DNA of 64,000 nucleotides, taken from positions 3,310,001 to 3,374,000 of the forward strand of contig JAYKKT010000048.1 of assembly GCA_036023115.1 (NCBI GenBank), read 5' to 3'. Of the stretch, positions 35,414 through 48,700 are shown in pieces. The notes below the pieces were generated by a model. It searched no databases. It saw only the letters and a list, made by a program, of their open reading frames with translations, and was not told the origin of the DNA. Positions within the stretch are counted from its first letter, which is position 1; each line of letters begins with the position of its first letter. The stretch comes from Brasenia schreberi (Eukaryota > Streptophyta > Magnoliopsida > Nymphaeales > Cabombaceae). Made by a program: the position numbers and the translations under genes.

Positions 35414-37110
35414 TTATGCATCCCCCATAACTAACTGTTGAGTGTCCAACACTAGCCACAAAAATGTTGTCAATCCTCTCATACAGAGGAATATCAATGC
35501 TAGATTCCATCGATTAGCAATGACCAAACACTCGTATGATATGAACATCCAATAATCACTAGGATAGAGTTCATCTCTCATACATGCAATACAATGAATA
35601 GCATCATTAACACCATCATCCTTCATGAAAACTCATTCATATATGTCACTTCTACGTGTGCCACTTCCTTTAACTACTCTATGTGATCTTCACACTACCG
35701 CTCCTCCCCTTGTTTTGAAAGTGCATCAATAACTCGATATTTGCAATTTTCATATCCAATAATATTTATCCAAGAATTTATAAAGATCTCATAAAGTATA
35801 ATATCACTGTCTTATATATCAGTTCTAAGTCAAATTGCCTCGAAATGTTTTTCTAAATGATTGAAAGACGATCAAAACTTCTTGAAGAAAAATGACTTAT
35901 CCTAGGAGAGTCGTCATGTACTCGACCATGTGTATGACCATGCCTTCCTCTCAATGAGGTATTCTTGTCTACATACTCCCAAGCAAATAAGTCCCTCTTC
36001 GTAGATCTCTTACTTGGTCTCCCTTTAGGGCAACGAATAGATGACTCATATATGATAGTGTACTCATGATTTAACTACTCATCTAATATCTTAACAAATT
36101 TTAATGATCTCTATCATAGATGCCATCATCTCTTACGTGATCGGTAATATATGGGGTGTCCTCTTTCATGTATAACTTCTTTCTAAATGAATCAATAGTT
36201 AACAATTGTATTAATTCATCATATTTAAGAAGAAGGTTGAGCTTGTGAGCACACAACAAACCATGTGAATGATACAAATTACAACATATTTTTTGTTCTA
36301 AACCTATCATCTCCGCATGATTGTACTATTTTATAATAAGGTTAAAAGTATGTTGTGATACTCTTCTCTAAAGGTTTGGTATAAAATCTTTTATTACGTT
36401 AATGTAATGTATGGTGATAATTCATGATTCCTCAAATGACTTCTTAAATTCTATAATATGTAACTCTATTAATGAATGTAGTTGTTTTTAAATTGTATCA
36501 AATCTCCCAATTAAGCTACTGATGAACCCTTTTAACATTGTGTGTGCACTTTTCACCTTAGCAACCATGATATATAATCATTATATATTTAAAAAATAGA
36601 TGATATATGCATTGAAAATAAACTTAACATACCTATTAGATGTAAGCGTACCATAATGAATCACCCTATCTGTTCATGCCAAGACAATTTTCTCCTTATA
36701 CGTAAGTGAGTAGAGCGGAACATTTTTCTACTTTAATTTCATTCTGTCTACTATCTCCTTATAATTGTTCTCATCTAATGAGTTGATGACCTTCCTCAAA
36801 CTTATACTAAATACACTTGCTAACTATTTATTCCTTGTTAATTTTAAATACTTTAATATTTTTTTCTACATGTTGTCTACATAAAAAGTATCACATCTAG
36901 AAAAATTATTTAAACAACATTTACCAAACCCATATCACGGTCATTGTTAATGACACCTGAAATGTTATTTGGAGTGCATAACTCTTTCATACACTTTAAC
37001 ACCCAAATATAATTCTCTTCATTTTTCGTATTAATAAAAGCAAAAGCTATAGAGAAGTTCTTTGAGGTTGATGTGAAACTGACAACCTCAAGAAAATGCA
37101 TCTTGTGCCT
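35414..37110 (-). mobile_element. MULE relic: transposase, SWIM finger and OTU-like end
   Basis: Read 5' to 3' on the minus strand. 37101-36910 gives FLEVVSFTSTSKNFSIAFAF and ENYIWVLKCMKELCTPNN, the MULE transposase core, ending NNDRDMGLVN with the catalytic DRD/DRE-type position. 36310-36180 gives NLYHSHGLLCAHKLNLLL, the SWIM zinc finger with its CxH pair. About 36030-35990 gives a PKGRPSK basic linker. 35626-35414 gives DYWMFISYECLVIANRWNLA, which resembles the C-terminal part of the OTU-like peptidase domain captured by some MULE families. Frames are broken throughout. Terminal repeats not found. A plant mobile domain relic lies to its left on the opposite strand. Confidence 0.6.
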
Positions 37111-37567
37111 ATAAAATATAAAAATATATAACCATTAGACACTATATACGGTGAACATTAAAAAATATAAGTGAAACAGTTACATGTTTGCCTATATATG
37201 ATATTAAATTTCAATACCAATAGAAATGCATAAAATAATTACATAAAATAAGAAAATGTAAATATAATATCACTAACAATATTTATATCAGGGATTTTAC
37301 GATGTCATGTATGATAAGGATGAGTGTCTAGATCGTATAGTAGTTATACAATAATTTGAGGGAATCTTCCTTCTTGATTTTCATCTGTATATTATAAATA
37401 TGTTTTGCATATTCACATTTTCCTCATCAACCCACTTCAAATGCGTCAAAATATGTTTCGGTTTATAATTTTTTATAAGGTCATTTGCCACACTATACTC
37501 AAAGCTACACATTATCTCTTCAAAAGCATACTCTTAAATATACAAGCCTAGAGGGTAGTTGTGTGTC

Positions 37568-37977
37568 TCTATTTTAACCAACTGACATTAATTCTATGCA
37601 TAACATCTCTATCAATTTTTAATCAATCTGAAAAATTAATCCTAGGTATTAAACTTTCTTTGTGAACGATACAATATGTGTCAATCTTAATTTTTATATC
37701 TTCAAAATATCCAAATGATCAAACTTACATTTCATATATTTTGTTTTTGTTCAACTAAGTCAGAATCCTTTACTTTCTAATGTTTCTCTCTATAGTTCCA
37801 ATTTCCTATTACCTTTTTCCTTAAACTCATCCTCTAACACAATGTTATCTGTAAATAACATACACCAAGGCACTTTATTTGAAATATGTTTTGTTAACTC
37901 ATTAATGACTAATATAAATAAATATAGACTTAAAGTTGATCACTGATGTAACCCACTATTAACTTCAAAGGAGTCAC
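37568..37977 (-). mobile_element. RTE-type LINE fragment (copy B)
   Basis: The sequence matches 31470-31880 of copy A in the same orientation. It covers the middle of RT from the 'FFEVNIG' region through the catalytic box to the '[11 protein letters not shown]' region. Here the box reads FTDN instead of FADD. Both ends are truncated. It interrupts the MULE/unassigned sequence at 37-38 kb. Confidence 0.75.
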
Positions 37978-38814
37978 ATCTCTGAAAATCAACCGATACA
38001 TCTGAAGAATGTACAATTCATCGCACTCATAAGGATATGTTGTTGGGATGCCAAAGTACTCAAGCTCAAAACATTATGAGTGTTGTGTCTCCTAAGTAAT
38101 ATAATGTGACTCATACTATACCTTATATGCATGGACACTTATAGGTCTATTTGCAATGGAGAGCCTTATCGACACAATTGGAATGTCTTGACAGTCACTG
38201 AATTGTTGAACTACATGATCTAAAATATAGGATTCCGTAATATCTATACAGTGAATGTAGTTGTGGTATATGAACAACTTATATGCATTACAATCTAAGT
38301 ATTTTGTAGAACTATATGTCTATCAATTATAAAACATCGTATTTCAATTATAAAACATTGACTCAATTCATAGAAAGAAGTTGTACATACTAGTTCAAGA
38401 TGCTAAAAACTAAAGAAAAGGGTAGTTATTGTCAATGGTGAGATAGATCAAGCTTCGATCCTTCTCACACTTCAATAAAAAATGATACAACTAAAAGGAC
38501 AACTAAAGAAGAAAGCATCTATATCCGGCGTGGTATACTCTACTACCTCCTTATAAGGTAAATCCTTGGTTGTGGAGCTTCCTTTCAGATGATTTGCAAT
38601 GAAAACCTTTTAAGAAATGCGTAGTAAAACATTTTGATTCACATGTACTTAATGTTGATGAAACCAAATTAAAGGTTGAAACAGTGGGTCATCTTCAAAA
38701 GTTAGTTTAATATTAAAATTGAATTTGAATTTACTATCAGTTTCAAAAATTTGAGATAGTTGGTATGTTGTTTTTCTTTTCATCTAAAGTTGTATCATAA
38801 AATTGCCTCTCGAA
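37978..38814. other. Probable MULE-associated DNA, unassigned
   Basis: On the minus strand 38280-38020 gives decayed sequence (YILDHVVQQFSDCQDIPIV) that may be the N-terminal part of the MULE to the left, split off by LINE copy B. The rest to 38814 is featureless. Confidence 0.3.
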
Positions 38815-40635
38815 GAAGGTTATTGGATACGGTAATAGAGAACAGGGCTTGTATGTGATGGATAAGTTTCATATTCAAGATTTTGATTGTAATACTTTAA
38901 AAAATGTACTTTTATGATACAAACAATTTAGACACCTGAATATTAAAAAAAAATTATGAATGTTCTTCTCTTGACATGAATAGTACTAAGAATTTGTTTT
39001 GTAAAGATTGTGATATTGGAAAATGAAACATCTATCTTTCTCTAATAGAACTTTTGTTGCAAGTAAATCTTTCATACTTGTGCATCCTGATGTTTGGGGT
39101 CCCACATCCATCATGTCAAGGGAGGGAGTTTTATATTACTTAATTTTTGTTGATGATTTTACTAGGTATGCATGAATATATATGTAGAAAGCTAAGTCAG
39201 AAGTCTTTAAGAACTTTCTTGTTTTCTACAATCTCATCAAAAATAAGTTTGATTTGAACACTAAAATTATCACATCTAATTCTGGTGGAGAATTTGTCTC
39301 AAATGAGTTTGAAAAAAGTGTTGTTGAACGCAAACATCGACATATAGAGGAAACCATTAAGACTCTACTAGTGTCTAGTGGAATACCTAAACATCTTTCA
39401 GTTCAAGCAATTATTATATTTGTTTACTTAATAAATAGGATATCTTTTGTTTTATAAAATATGTCATGTCTTCTATTCTTATTTAAATGTCTTTTGATGC
39501 AAATATTTTGTTTTTTTAGATAAAGATAATTCGTTTTCTCCTTGTGCTATTAATGTGTTTTTATAGGTTACAACATTAAAAAAAAGGTTACATGTGTTAT
39601 GATCCTATGAAGTTTTATATTTGAAGGGATATTCAATTCTTCGAAAAGGAATTCTCTTTCCAAAATGATATCCCATGTTCTATTGATGACTCTAGCTACT
39701 CTTTCTTGCTTGATGTTCTTGATGATGATAAAGATCAAGAAGAGAATATAGTGGATCATATTATTGACATCAAGTCATACATTCAAGGGTTATTAAAGAT
39801 ACTATACTAGAAGAAACCTTAAAACAAATGAACCTATCAAAGATGCAACAGAGACTCTGACTCCCTTATAAGTTTGTTTTTTATGAAACATCTTTATCAC
39901 AACATAGAGCTCTTTTGACTATTATTTTAGCCATCAGCGAACCAAAAATCTTCAAGGAAGCCACAACATCACAAGATTGGCTTAAAGTCATAAAAGAATA
40001 ATTAGGGGCTTTAAAGACAAACATATCATATGATATAGGTTGGTGTACAAAATCAAGATAAAAAGTGATGGTACTATAGAGCTTGATTAATTGTAAAAAG
40101 ATACTCTCAAGAATATAGAATAGAAACCTTTACACTGGTGGCAAAAATGACCATTGTTAAGACTCTCATAGCTATTAGTATCATTAAGAGCTAGAACATA
40201 TTTCACATGGATTTAAAAAATGCTTTCCTTAATGGATGGTAGAAAGAGGAGGTTTATTTGGAACCTCTTCCTAGTTTAGTCATTCTACCAAATCATGTTT
40301 TGTGTCTTAGAAAATATATGTATGGTCTTAAATAAGATCCTAAGACATGATTTGATAAAACGAATAACTTTATGGTTAATAATAGATTTACTATTTGCTA
40401 TATTGATACTACCATGTTTATTAGAAAATTTATTACAGTTAATGTGATATTATTGCTTTATGTAGATCATATGATCATCACTAAGAGTGATGTTGTAGGG
40501 ATAACATATTAAATAGAAACTAAGTCGAGAATTTGAAATGAAGGATCTGAGACATTTACGTTATTTTTTGGGATTAAGGTAACACATAGTGATGGGATAC
40601 TTTCTATCTCAAACAAATTTACTACTCAGTATCAG
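38815..40635 (+). pseudogene. Ty1-copia polyprotein relic, pre-integrase to RT
   Basis: Decayed copia pol in order. 38840-39050: GAG-pre-integrase finger (WHxxxGH replaced by FRHLNIKK) and MKHLSFSNRTFVASKSFILV. 39080-39160: HPDVWGPTSIMSREGVLYYL, then FVDDFTRYA, the integrase start with its first Asp. 39254-39457: SNSGGEFVSNEFE and VERKHRHIEETIKTLLVSSG, with a deletion between. 39930-40320: RT linker and start. 40400-40480: FIRKFITVNVILLLYVDHMI, where the YVDD box reads YVDH. Many stops. No LTRs identified; the right end stops abruptly near 40635. Confidence 0.75.
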
Positions 40636-42450
40636 GGATAACAGATATCAAGACAGTTGAGATAACAGAAGTTATCAACCAAAACATGAGATGTAAAATG
40701 GAGAATTATTGGGAAATCTGGATCGGGTCGTAATTGATCAGACTCAACCTGACTCAAGTCTTGCATGGGACCCATCTGCAAAAGCTGCAAACGATGGTCA
40801 CGAAGAACCCTTTGTGGACATCGCCCTCCCACCACCATTTTTAGAGCAAGAGAGAGGAACGTTGTGAGTCGGAAGAGGGAATGAAAACACATAAAAAAAA
40901 TGAGGGAATCAACCTGATTTTCCACTAGGTAAGCTTTTATTTTTCATGTTTTAGCCATTTAACCAACAAACTTCGGCATTTCGAATGCAGGATATGTGCA
41001 TAGGCGGTAGGAGACCCTTGTGGGTCATTCCCCGACTCTCATTAAGCCAAAAATCACAAGCCATTAGGTTTCCGGTGAGATTTTTTAGAAAGGCCCTCTT
41101 TTTTCTAGCAAGACCAACCAGTGGTGGGTGGCTGCTGCTAGGAGAAAATAGTCCACCGGCAATTGACATACCATTGGATGACAACAAATGGGAAAGAACC
41201 GACAAAAAAATGTCGGTTTTGGCAATCAAAACTAGCGACCGAACCAACACAATGTATCGTATTAGCCTCTAATGTGTCATGCCGTTTGTTGGTGACACAA
41301 AACCAAGTGTCTATATAGACATGGTTTTAGGTCTAGATCAAATGTGCAGAATGCATCCAAATGGATTCAGATCACTTAGTCAAATCCAAAACAAAAATCC
41401 AGAGATCAAGATTGTGTTTTTTAGGGTATTTCGGGGCCGTTTGAGGTTCGATTTTGATGTGGTTTGAACCATTAGTTCAGTAAGTGAATGTAGAATATTA
41501 ATACTATATTTTGTTAATGATTTAGGGACTAAATTAAGGTAATTAGGAGGGGTATGTATTACAACATTTGGACACATATAGTATTTTAGGTAGGTGGATG
41601 TGTTCCCTTTCCAATTTCATGCTAGAGGTAGTTTTAATCGCTTTTAAGATGATGTGTGTGATTGCAAAATGATTTTTAATGCTTTAAAATGATTATGTAT
41701 GTATTGGTTTATTAAATGGAGTTGAAAATATTTTATTGAGTATATGGATATATAGCATGAGTGTGCTTGTATGTGAGTAAATCATTAATGGGTATAAATC
41801 TACCTTTCACAACGGTATGGGATGTTGGATTGTAGATGGATGTATCTGTTAATGCTAGCTCGTTGATTGTTATTATAGGTGAGTAAAACATTATCGAGTA
41901 TGAATCTATTTTCCATCATAGTATCAGATGTTGTTGGATCGTAGATGGTCATATAGGGTGGTGTTAACCCATAGATGTCTTGAATTGTATTGGCTATTTC
42001 ATTAGTTGTGTTAGTTTAGCTTTTAGTTGCATTGGATAGCTCATGTCGGATTATATGATATGCATATGATGGAGAGACCTGGAACCGGTTAATGAGAATA
42101 AAGAGTTTATGTAAAAGTAAAACAAATTTGATACTAGATATAGTTTGAATATTTAAAGTTGGATAGATGATGTAGATGTGGAGATATGAAGCCTACGAGG
42201 TGATCCCAGGTGGATCTCGTGGATCTGAGAGGTGACCCTAAATCGTTGTATAGTATGGATATTGTTGAGATTAATTAGGTGAATATACAACACTACTGGT
42301 ATAGTATCTGGATACTTTGCCCCGTAAACTCAAAAGATTGGACTTGATAAGTTAGTTATTCGGTCGTGAAGGTCCTTGGCCCGACACACTAAGGGTGTGG
42401 TCAGAGGGCACGTGGCCGGATAGGGGAAGTGTTTGGGGGACTCTAACGAC
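40636..42450. other. Unassigned intergenic DNA
   Basis: Two overlapping open frames (40985-41272 plus, 41250-40951 minus) show no family resemblance. 41780-41990 has loose repetition (gagtaaa(t/a)cattaa...gtatgaatctattttcc). No gene is supported. Confidence 0.4.
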
Positions 42451-42842
42451 GTGGCTAGTGGTTGGACATGGTAGAGGTCTTTGAAATTGAAATTAAGTTT
42501 ATATTATTGTTGAGTGTTTGGTTATGCATGCATGTTTGAAATTATAATAATGCTTTAAATGTGATATAGATTTCTTATCGTATTGTATGGTCTAAAATCT
42601 GCATGTCTCTAGTATGCCTTTTCTGTGAAGAGATCACATCCAGCCAAAGTGTGGCTGGTGGTTGGACATGACAAAGGTCTTGAGAGTGAAATTAAATTTA
42701 CATTATTGTTGAGTGTTTGGTTATCCATGCATGTTTGAAATGATAATAATGCTTTAAATGTAATATAGATTTCTTATCATGTTGTATGGTTTAAAATTTG
42801 CATGTCTTTGGTATGCCTTTTCTGTGAAGAGATCACATCCAC
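42451..42842 (+). repeat. Two-copy tandem duplication, unit about 200 bp
   Basis: 42451-42650 is repeated at 42651-42842 with a few percent divergence. Both copies start gtggct(a/g)gtggttggacatg, contain tattgttgagtgtttggtta and tttctgtgaagagatcacat, and end at atcca. Not coding. Confidence 0.85.
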
Positions 42843-43179
42843 CTACAAGCATGGTTGCGATGCTAAGATTTTATTTTAAAATCTTCAAGACATAATTAAC
42901 AGAGGCGTTGAGTCGTTTGGATCACTTCAAAAGTAGGACTTTAACTTCCATTGTGATATGGTAGGAGTGGATAGGTTCTTTATATATTTAACTTTTCTTT
43001 TTCTTGTACCATTGTTTGATGGATTTAATTGTAAAAAATAATTGAACTTTGACATGTTATTTGATCTTGTGGGTTATGTCATCATTGAATTATTAAGAGT
43101 TCACAAGATAAGACCACGTGGCATAATGAGGTAGAAAAACTCGCTTGTCGGTGTATTTGATGTATCTCGCTAGTCTCAT

Positions 43180-43440
43180 GACATCACCACGTAAATTTTA
43201 CATGGAGTAGGCATGTGTTGAAACTCACTGATTGTGTGAAAAACACGAGTGATGTCATGTTGAGTAATAACGAGATATGGTAAGACACCAATCATATGAT
43301 AATATGGTGTAGGATCATTGAAAAATTGTAACAACCCACAAAACTCTACTGACATGAACGTAATTTAAATTTTACATGCAGTAGGCATGTGTTGAAACTC
43401 GCTGATTGTGTGAATAACACGAGTGATGTCATGTGAGTAA
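43180..43440 (+). repeat. Second local duplication, spacing about 175 bp
   Basis: aggcatgtgttgaaactc, then gctgattgtgtgaa or actgattgtgtgaa and acacgagtgatgtcatg, occur near 43209 and again near 43384. The intervening sequence differs. Together with the 42451-42842 pair this marks a locally duplicating region of unknown origin. Confidence 0.75.
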
Positions 43441-43838
43441 AAGGAGTGATGTGTTCAAAAGATTGTTAATGGCGAACATTCAACAACATAAAGTGTCTTT
43501 CTCCTCAACAAAAGTTGAATACAGAGTAATAGCTAATACAACAACTAAACCAACTTGTGTGTGAAAGCTTCTTTAGAATTTGGATGTAATTCTTAAGTCT
43601 ACTCCAACAATGTATAATGACAACAAAAGTTTCATGTACATCACCAACAACACCTACAAATATAAGAAGCATATTGAGATGGATTGTCTCTAAGTTTGTG
43701 AATCTATAGATACATCTAACTCTTAAATTTATATACTTTGAGTATAAACTTTCATATGTCTTTACCAAATCTCTTCCAAAACCTTGATTTCAGTTCTTAC
43801 TTAACAATCTTTTGGTCATGGCAATGTCAATTTTTGAG
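43440..43838 (+). pseudogene. Ty1-copia RNase H fragment
   Basis: Reads KKQHKVSFSSTKVEYRVIAN near 43480, matching the RNase H 'SKKQ..V..SSTEAEYRA' block, then PTMYNDNKSFMYITNN (the CDN.. block) and YKKHIEMDCL (TKHIEID). Stops interrupt it. The words tttttgaggg at 43829 and TGTTAAATATAATTAAG at 43839 look like a polypurine tract and LTR start. The LTR end was not located. Confidence 0.65.
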
Positions 43839-43899
43839 GGTGTTAAATATAATTAAGTATTTTTATATTTTTATATTATATATTTTTAATGTTTTGCAG

Positions 43900-44384
43900 C
43901 CTTGAGTTCCAATGGCTAGTAGGACTATGGCGGCTATTAGTGGCCACCCTCTATAAAAATTCAATCTTGTATATTATTCAGTATGCCGGAATGGTAAATG
44001 AATGATTCGTGAGAGTTAGTGATGTGAGCTGAGCTGGTGGTCTTGACTGCATTTAGTCCTACTGCTGCTAGCTCCTCTCAAGTGCTTGGAGATCATATTT
44101 TTACAGTTGGGGAGAGCGAGGCAAAAGGTGCGAATTTGGCATGAGTGGCTTATAATAAGAAGGGCCTTTGACTGCTAGACTGAGAAATGGATAAAAGGCG
44201 TCTGGCTGCCAAACAGGGAAACAGGGGTTTGACTCGGATGTGGTATTATCCGTTGCAACACTCGACGGAGAGGACCGAAAGGTGAGGGTTTTAATGTTCG
44301 AGCTTTAGGCAACCTTCTTCCAAACCACTAAACATTTTTCAATGTAGTCTTCTCGGTAATCCATTATTATTATTATGAATTGAA
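43900..44384. other. Unassigned, possibly LTR-derived DNA
   Basis: Contains a ggataaaagg TATA-like motif near 44190 and a short (tta)n run near 44367. It may be the remainder of the copia LTR that starts at 43839. No coding content. Confidence 0.3.
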
Positions 44385-45338
44385 TATACTAAATAAGAAA
44401 CATTTACGATGGTACAAAAACTTGTATGAAAACTCATCAAGGAATGACAAACACTTTTAAAGTTAATATTGGGTAATATCATGGATATCCATATTTATTT
44501 ATATCAGTCATTGATGAGTTAACAAAATATATTCAAGATAAAGTACCTTTGTGTATGTTATTTGCACATGATATTATGTTAGTGGATGAGTCTAAGGAAA
44601 AATTTAATAAAAAATTGAAACTATGGAGAAAAACATTAGAAAGTTAAGACTTCCGACTTAGTAAAAGGACAAAATATATGGAATGTAAGTTTGATCATTT
44701 GGGTACTTGAGAGGACAGAGAAATTAAGATTGATACACAATGCATCCCTCACAAAAAAAAAATATATATATCTAGGATCAATTTTTCAAAGTGATGAGAA
44801 AATTGATAGAGATGTTACGTATAGAAATAATGTCAGTTAGTTAAAATGGAGGACATCAAGTATTCTGTGTGATACAAAGATACCATTAAAATTAAAAGGT
44901 AAATATTATAAAGCAACAATTAGATCTTATATGGTTTATGATTTTAAATGTTAGGCAATTATCAAGTGCAAAAGATGTCCATAGCAGAAATGAAGATGTT
45001 GAGATTGACGAGTGATCATATACAGAAAGACTATAAATAATGAAGTTATTAGAAACCAATTGGGAATAGCACTAATAAAAGATAAAATGAGAAAATAGTT
45101 TAACATGGTCATGTAAAAAGACTGACGAAAAGACACTCCCGTAAGAAATATGAAGAATTAGATTGTGAAAATGTTAAAAGAAAAGGACGATCACAAAAGT
45201 GTTGTAAAAAAAACTATAAAGAATGATCTAGTTTATATTGAGTTAACTACTACCATGACACATGATAGGGCTTTGTAGAAACAAAAAATCCATGTAGCTG
45301 ACCCCATCTAGTATGAAAAAAGACTTAGTTGTTATTGT
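44385..45338 (+). mobile_element. RTE-type LINE 3' fragment (copy C)
   Basis: Starts inside RT and runs to the 3' end: ISVIDELTKYIQDKVPLCML, then LFAHDIMLVDESKEKFN near 44545-44620 (FADD box changed to FAHD), [32 protein letters not shown] and further decayed C-terminal sequence. Ends cttagttgttattgttg near 45338, the family's GTT tail. 5'-truncated, the usual result of incomplete target-primed reverse transcription. Positions 45340-45560 are featureless. Confidence 0.85.
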
Positions 45339-45560
45339 TGAATATAGTTAATTCGGCAGTTTTAAGACTTTATTATGGATAAACTTCAGAAGGAGAGAGA
45401 AGATTGACAACTGACACTGCATAAATGAAAAAAGAAAAAGAACTCGGTGGAAAGAGGAAAACGAGGTTAAAACAGCTTTCATTGAGATGAAAAAAAATCA
45501 TACACATGGTTTCTCCAATCAGTAGCCAACAAGGATACATTCCATGAAATCTGTTTTCAA

Positions 45561-45566
45561 TTTATT
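45561..45566 (-). terminator. Poly(A) signal of the unrecognised minus-strand gene
   Basis: AATAAA on the minus strand, about 165 nt after the TGA stop at 45730-45732. Confidence 0.5.
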
Positions 45567-45729
45567 GCTAGGACTGGTGTGCAGATCGATCGTCCACCTA
45601 AGACACAGAAATGTTCTCACATGCAATTGAATTATCCATTTCCGAGCCAACAGGATGAATATTTTGAATTATACATGCTCCGAGCCAATCATTTGCCAAG
45701 AGCGAAGGAACTGGCGATGCACAATATTT

Positions 45730-48700
45730 TCAGACTGCAGGCACAATGCCATTTGGCTGTTGCATGTTCCGTAAAACCGGACCACCTGAATGAAGAAGGT
45801 AACAGTTAACATGAGAGGAAACATAACTGCAAACTCACATTCAAGGGCCACCAAGACTTTCACATCTCCCATCCAGCCCAACATCTTTGAGATCAAATGT
45901 TGACAAACACATGCACACGCACACAACCTACTTACACAAGCAAGTGAATGGCGCATGCACACACATTTTCTGCTAAAATTTCAGATAGGCAAAATAAGAG
46001 AAAAAGACGAAAATAACTATTTGTACATATCAGCAACCAAAACTGCACAAGATCAGAACTGCGGGCTGTTAACCTAAATTTTGCCAAAAGACGCAGAAGT
46101 AGAAGAATACCTGAATTGACAGGGTACGAGTAAGAGTGTGGAAGATATCCCTTCCTCATCATTTCCATTGACCCATTTTCGACAGCCAATGTGGGCCTCA
46201 CAAAGCTATTATTGGGAAACTGATTTGTTAAGTTCATTATTGATGGATATGCTCCACCGATTCCCAGGCATGTTTTTGAACTCTGTGCAAGTATTTGATC
46301 TTGCTTCCGCACCACAGGCAAGGTTATGGCATCTTTCTGTTCAAAAGCAATTAACATGATTAAAAGACTTAAATCACCTTCTCTAAGGAAACAAACAAGC
46401 TAACAAATTCCTTCTGCTAACGACAGAAGAAAAAGCATAATACCAATGAGCACTATAATGAAGAACGTTATTATGCATAAACTAGCATTAGCTGCTTTCT
46501 TAAGGATAATGACATACATGCAGCTTCAAAAGATATCGCAACCAAAGAAAACTCTAGAAGTGATTCTCATAGAAAAAAAATTTAGCAACACCCACTGTTT
46601 ATGCATTGCTTCACATGTTCTGCAGGTAACAATGCAGAGCAGTCATTATCTAGCTTATACAACAATAACTCTTTTGCAGCTGTACAAGGTTTACTCAAAC
46701 GTTTTGACTTCTACCACCAGGACATCCTCATTTTAACCCAATGTTCTATACAAGTACATGTTTAAATTGTAGATTCTGCTCTACATGTCAATCACTCAAA
46801 CTAGATACTGAAATGCACGAGGAAGATTTTCAAAATAAACGCAAACAGGATTTCTTTGGCAGTTCTGGGGTATGCACAGGATGTCACTATTTCTGTTCAA
46901 CGCATGATTCTGGTTGAACCCTTCACTGATAAGAGCAAGCACATGATAACGGAAGAAGCCTTTCTCCGGGCAAGTATTCATGAAGGTCATAATAAACGCA
47001 ACAAAAGCAGTGTTTAGGGTGGTGATGATTATTTATGTTGTAATAATGGTGGTGGTGGTGCTGACAGCACCAATGATGGTTTTAGGAGACTAGAAGTGGT
47101 AATGTTGAAGCATTATTGTGAAGAGAATTTGTGACAATAAGGTGGTGATGGCAATTGAAAGTGATGATGGTGGAGAGCAGTGAATGGTGATTAAGGTGGT
47201 TGTGGTAAGGTGATATTAGACATGGCTTTTCCCAGTTGAACCAAAACGGGTAGTTTTGGTGCACCATAACCAAAGCCATAACAAATTGTCTCCTCTTCAA
47301 TTTCGGTTTTCGTATGGAAGATTTGCAGTTTGATTTCGCTTTACAGTCACAATTTGGTGGTAGTGGCCATGCTTTTAAGACATTGAGAAATAAACAGAGA
47401 AGCTAAATTAAAAAGTATATTTTATTTTAAATTGCAAACATCATAAAAAAAATAAATTAAAAGGTTTGAATTTCAAATAGGCTGCAAGATGCTCAGTTTT
47501 AATCACGAGATCTAACCAGCGGTTCTATACTTCCAATTATAGTGTAGTACTTCAAGGGTGGAACCGTAACCCTACGTCTCATGGACATGAGTCTGAGTGG
47601 CGAATATGAGTGCGAGTGCAGGTGTAAAAATTGACAACAACAACCAAGCCTTTTCCCATATTAGACGGGGTCAGCTACATGGATTCTTTGTTTCCACAGA
47701 ACCCTATCATGTGCCATGTTAGCATTTAACTCACAATAAGCTAGATCATTCTTAATAACCTCATTATGTATACAGTCTTTTCTTGTATGACCACTCATCC
47801 ATCTCAAATCTTCATTTTTGTCACAGACATCTTTTGTACATGTTGATGATACAAGTGTAAAAAAAACGACAATTTTCCAAAATCATGGGGTGCAAAGATG
47901 GCTATATATCAAGTAATATAGTATTATAATATAATTGATAATATCATACAAAATCATTGGTGACTAAAAGAATGTCAATATGTGAATCAATTTATATTAC
48001 CGTTTTCATAGGATAACCAATGTAATGTATCGTACAATACGATACGATACATGTATCGCTTATCGTAATTTATTGTGCCATATCATACGATACAGAGGTG
48101 TATCACACCGTATCGTATGATACGCCCCGTATCATACAAGTCAATGTTGAATTTTCTGTTATAAATTTTAAAAATCCGAAACTTGCAGATTTCATTTATG
48201 CTTCTTCCCAAACCCTTTTTCACGCCATTCTCTTGCTTCCAGATCCTCTTCTTACCTTGTTCTTGTTGATTTCGTGATTTATTCACAAGATTCTCAAGTA
48301 TTTCACCCAATCAAAGTCCCTATCTGTAGGGTTTTTGTCAAATCCATGTCATACCTCTTTCCTTTGGCATTTTACCAGATTTTTCACTTGAAAAATTTGG
48401 GGTTTTTGCAAATTCCGTGATTCTTAACCTCTAAAAAGCCTTTTCCTTCTTGATTATCCACTCTTGTCTTAATGGCTTCTGATTTAGTCGATTGAGCTTG
48501 AAAATATTGCACTCCGGTGTATGAAGGCAATAGGCATGTGAACAAGTGCATGTTTTGCAATACTGTAAAACATGGTGGTATTTTTCATATGAAACATCAC
48601 CTTGCGGGAACCAAGAAGGATGCTAGTGCATGTCCTAGCGTTCCCAGAATAGTGAAGTATGAGATTCAGTAGATATTGGAGGCTTCAAAGAAAAAGAAGA

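Noticed and set aside
40951..41272. Overlapping open frames of 95 and 99 codons on opposite strands
   Set aside because: Neither resembles a known family and they overlap each other; no context supports a gene.
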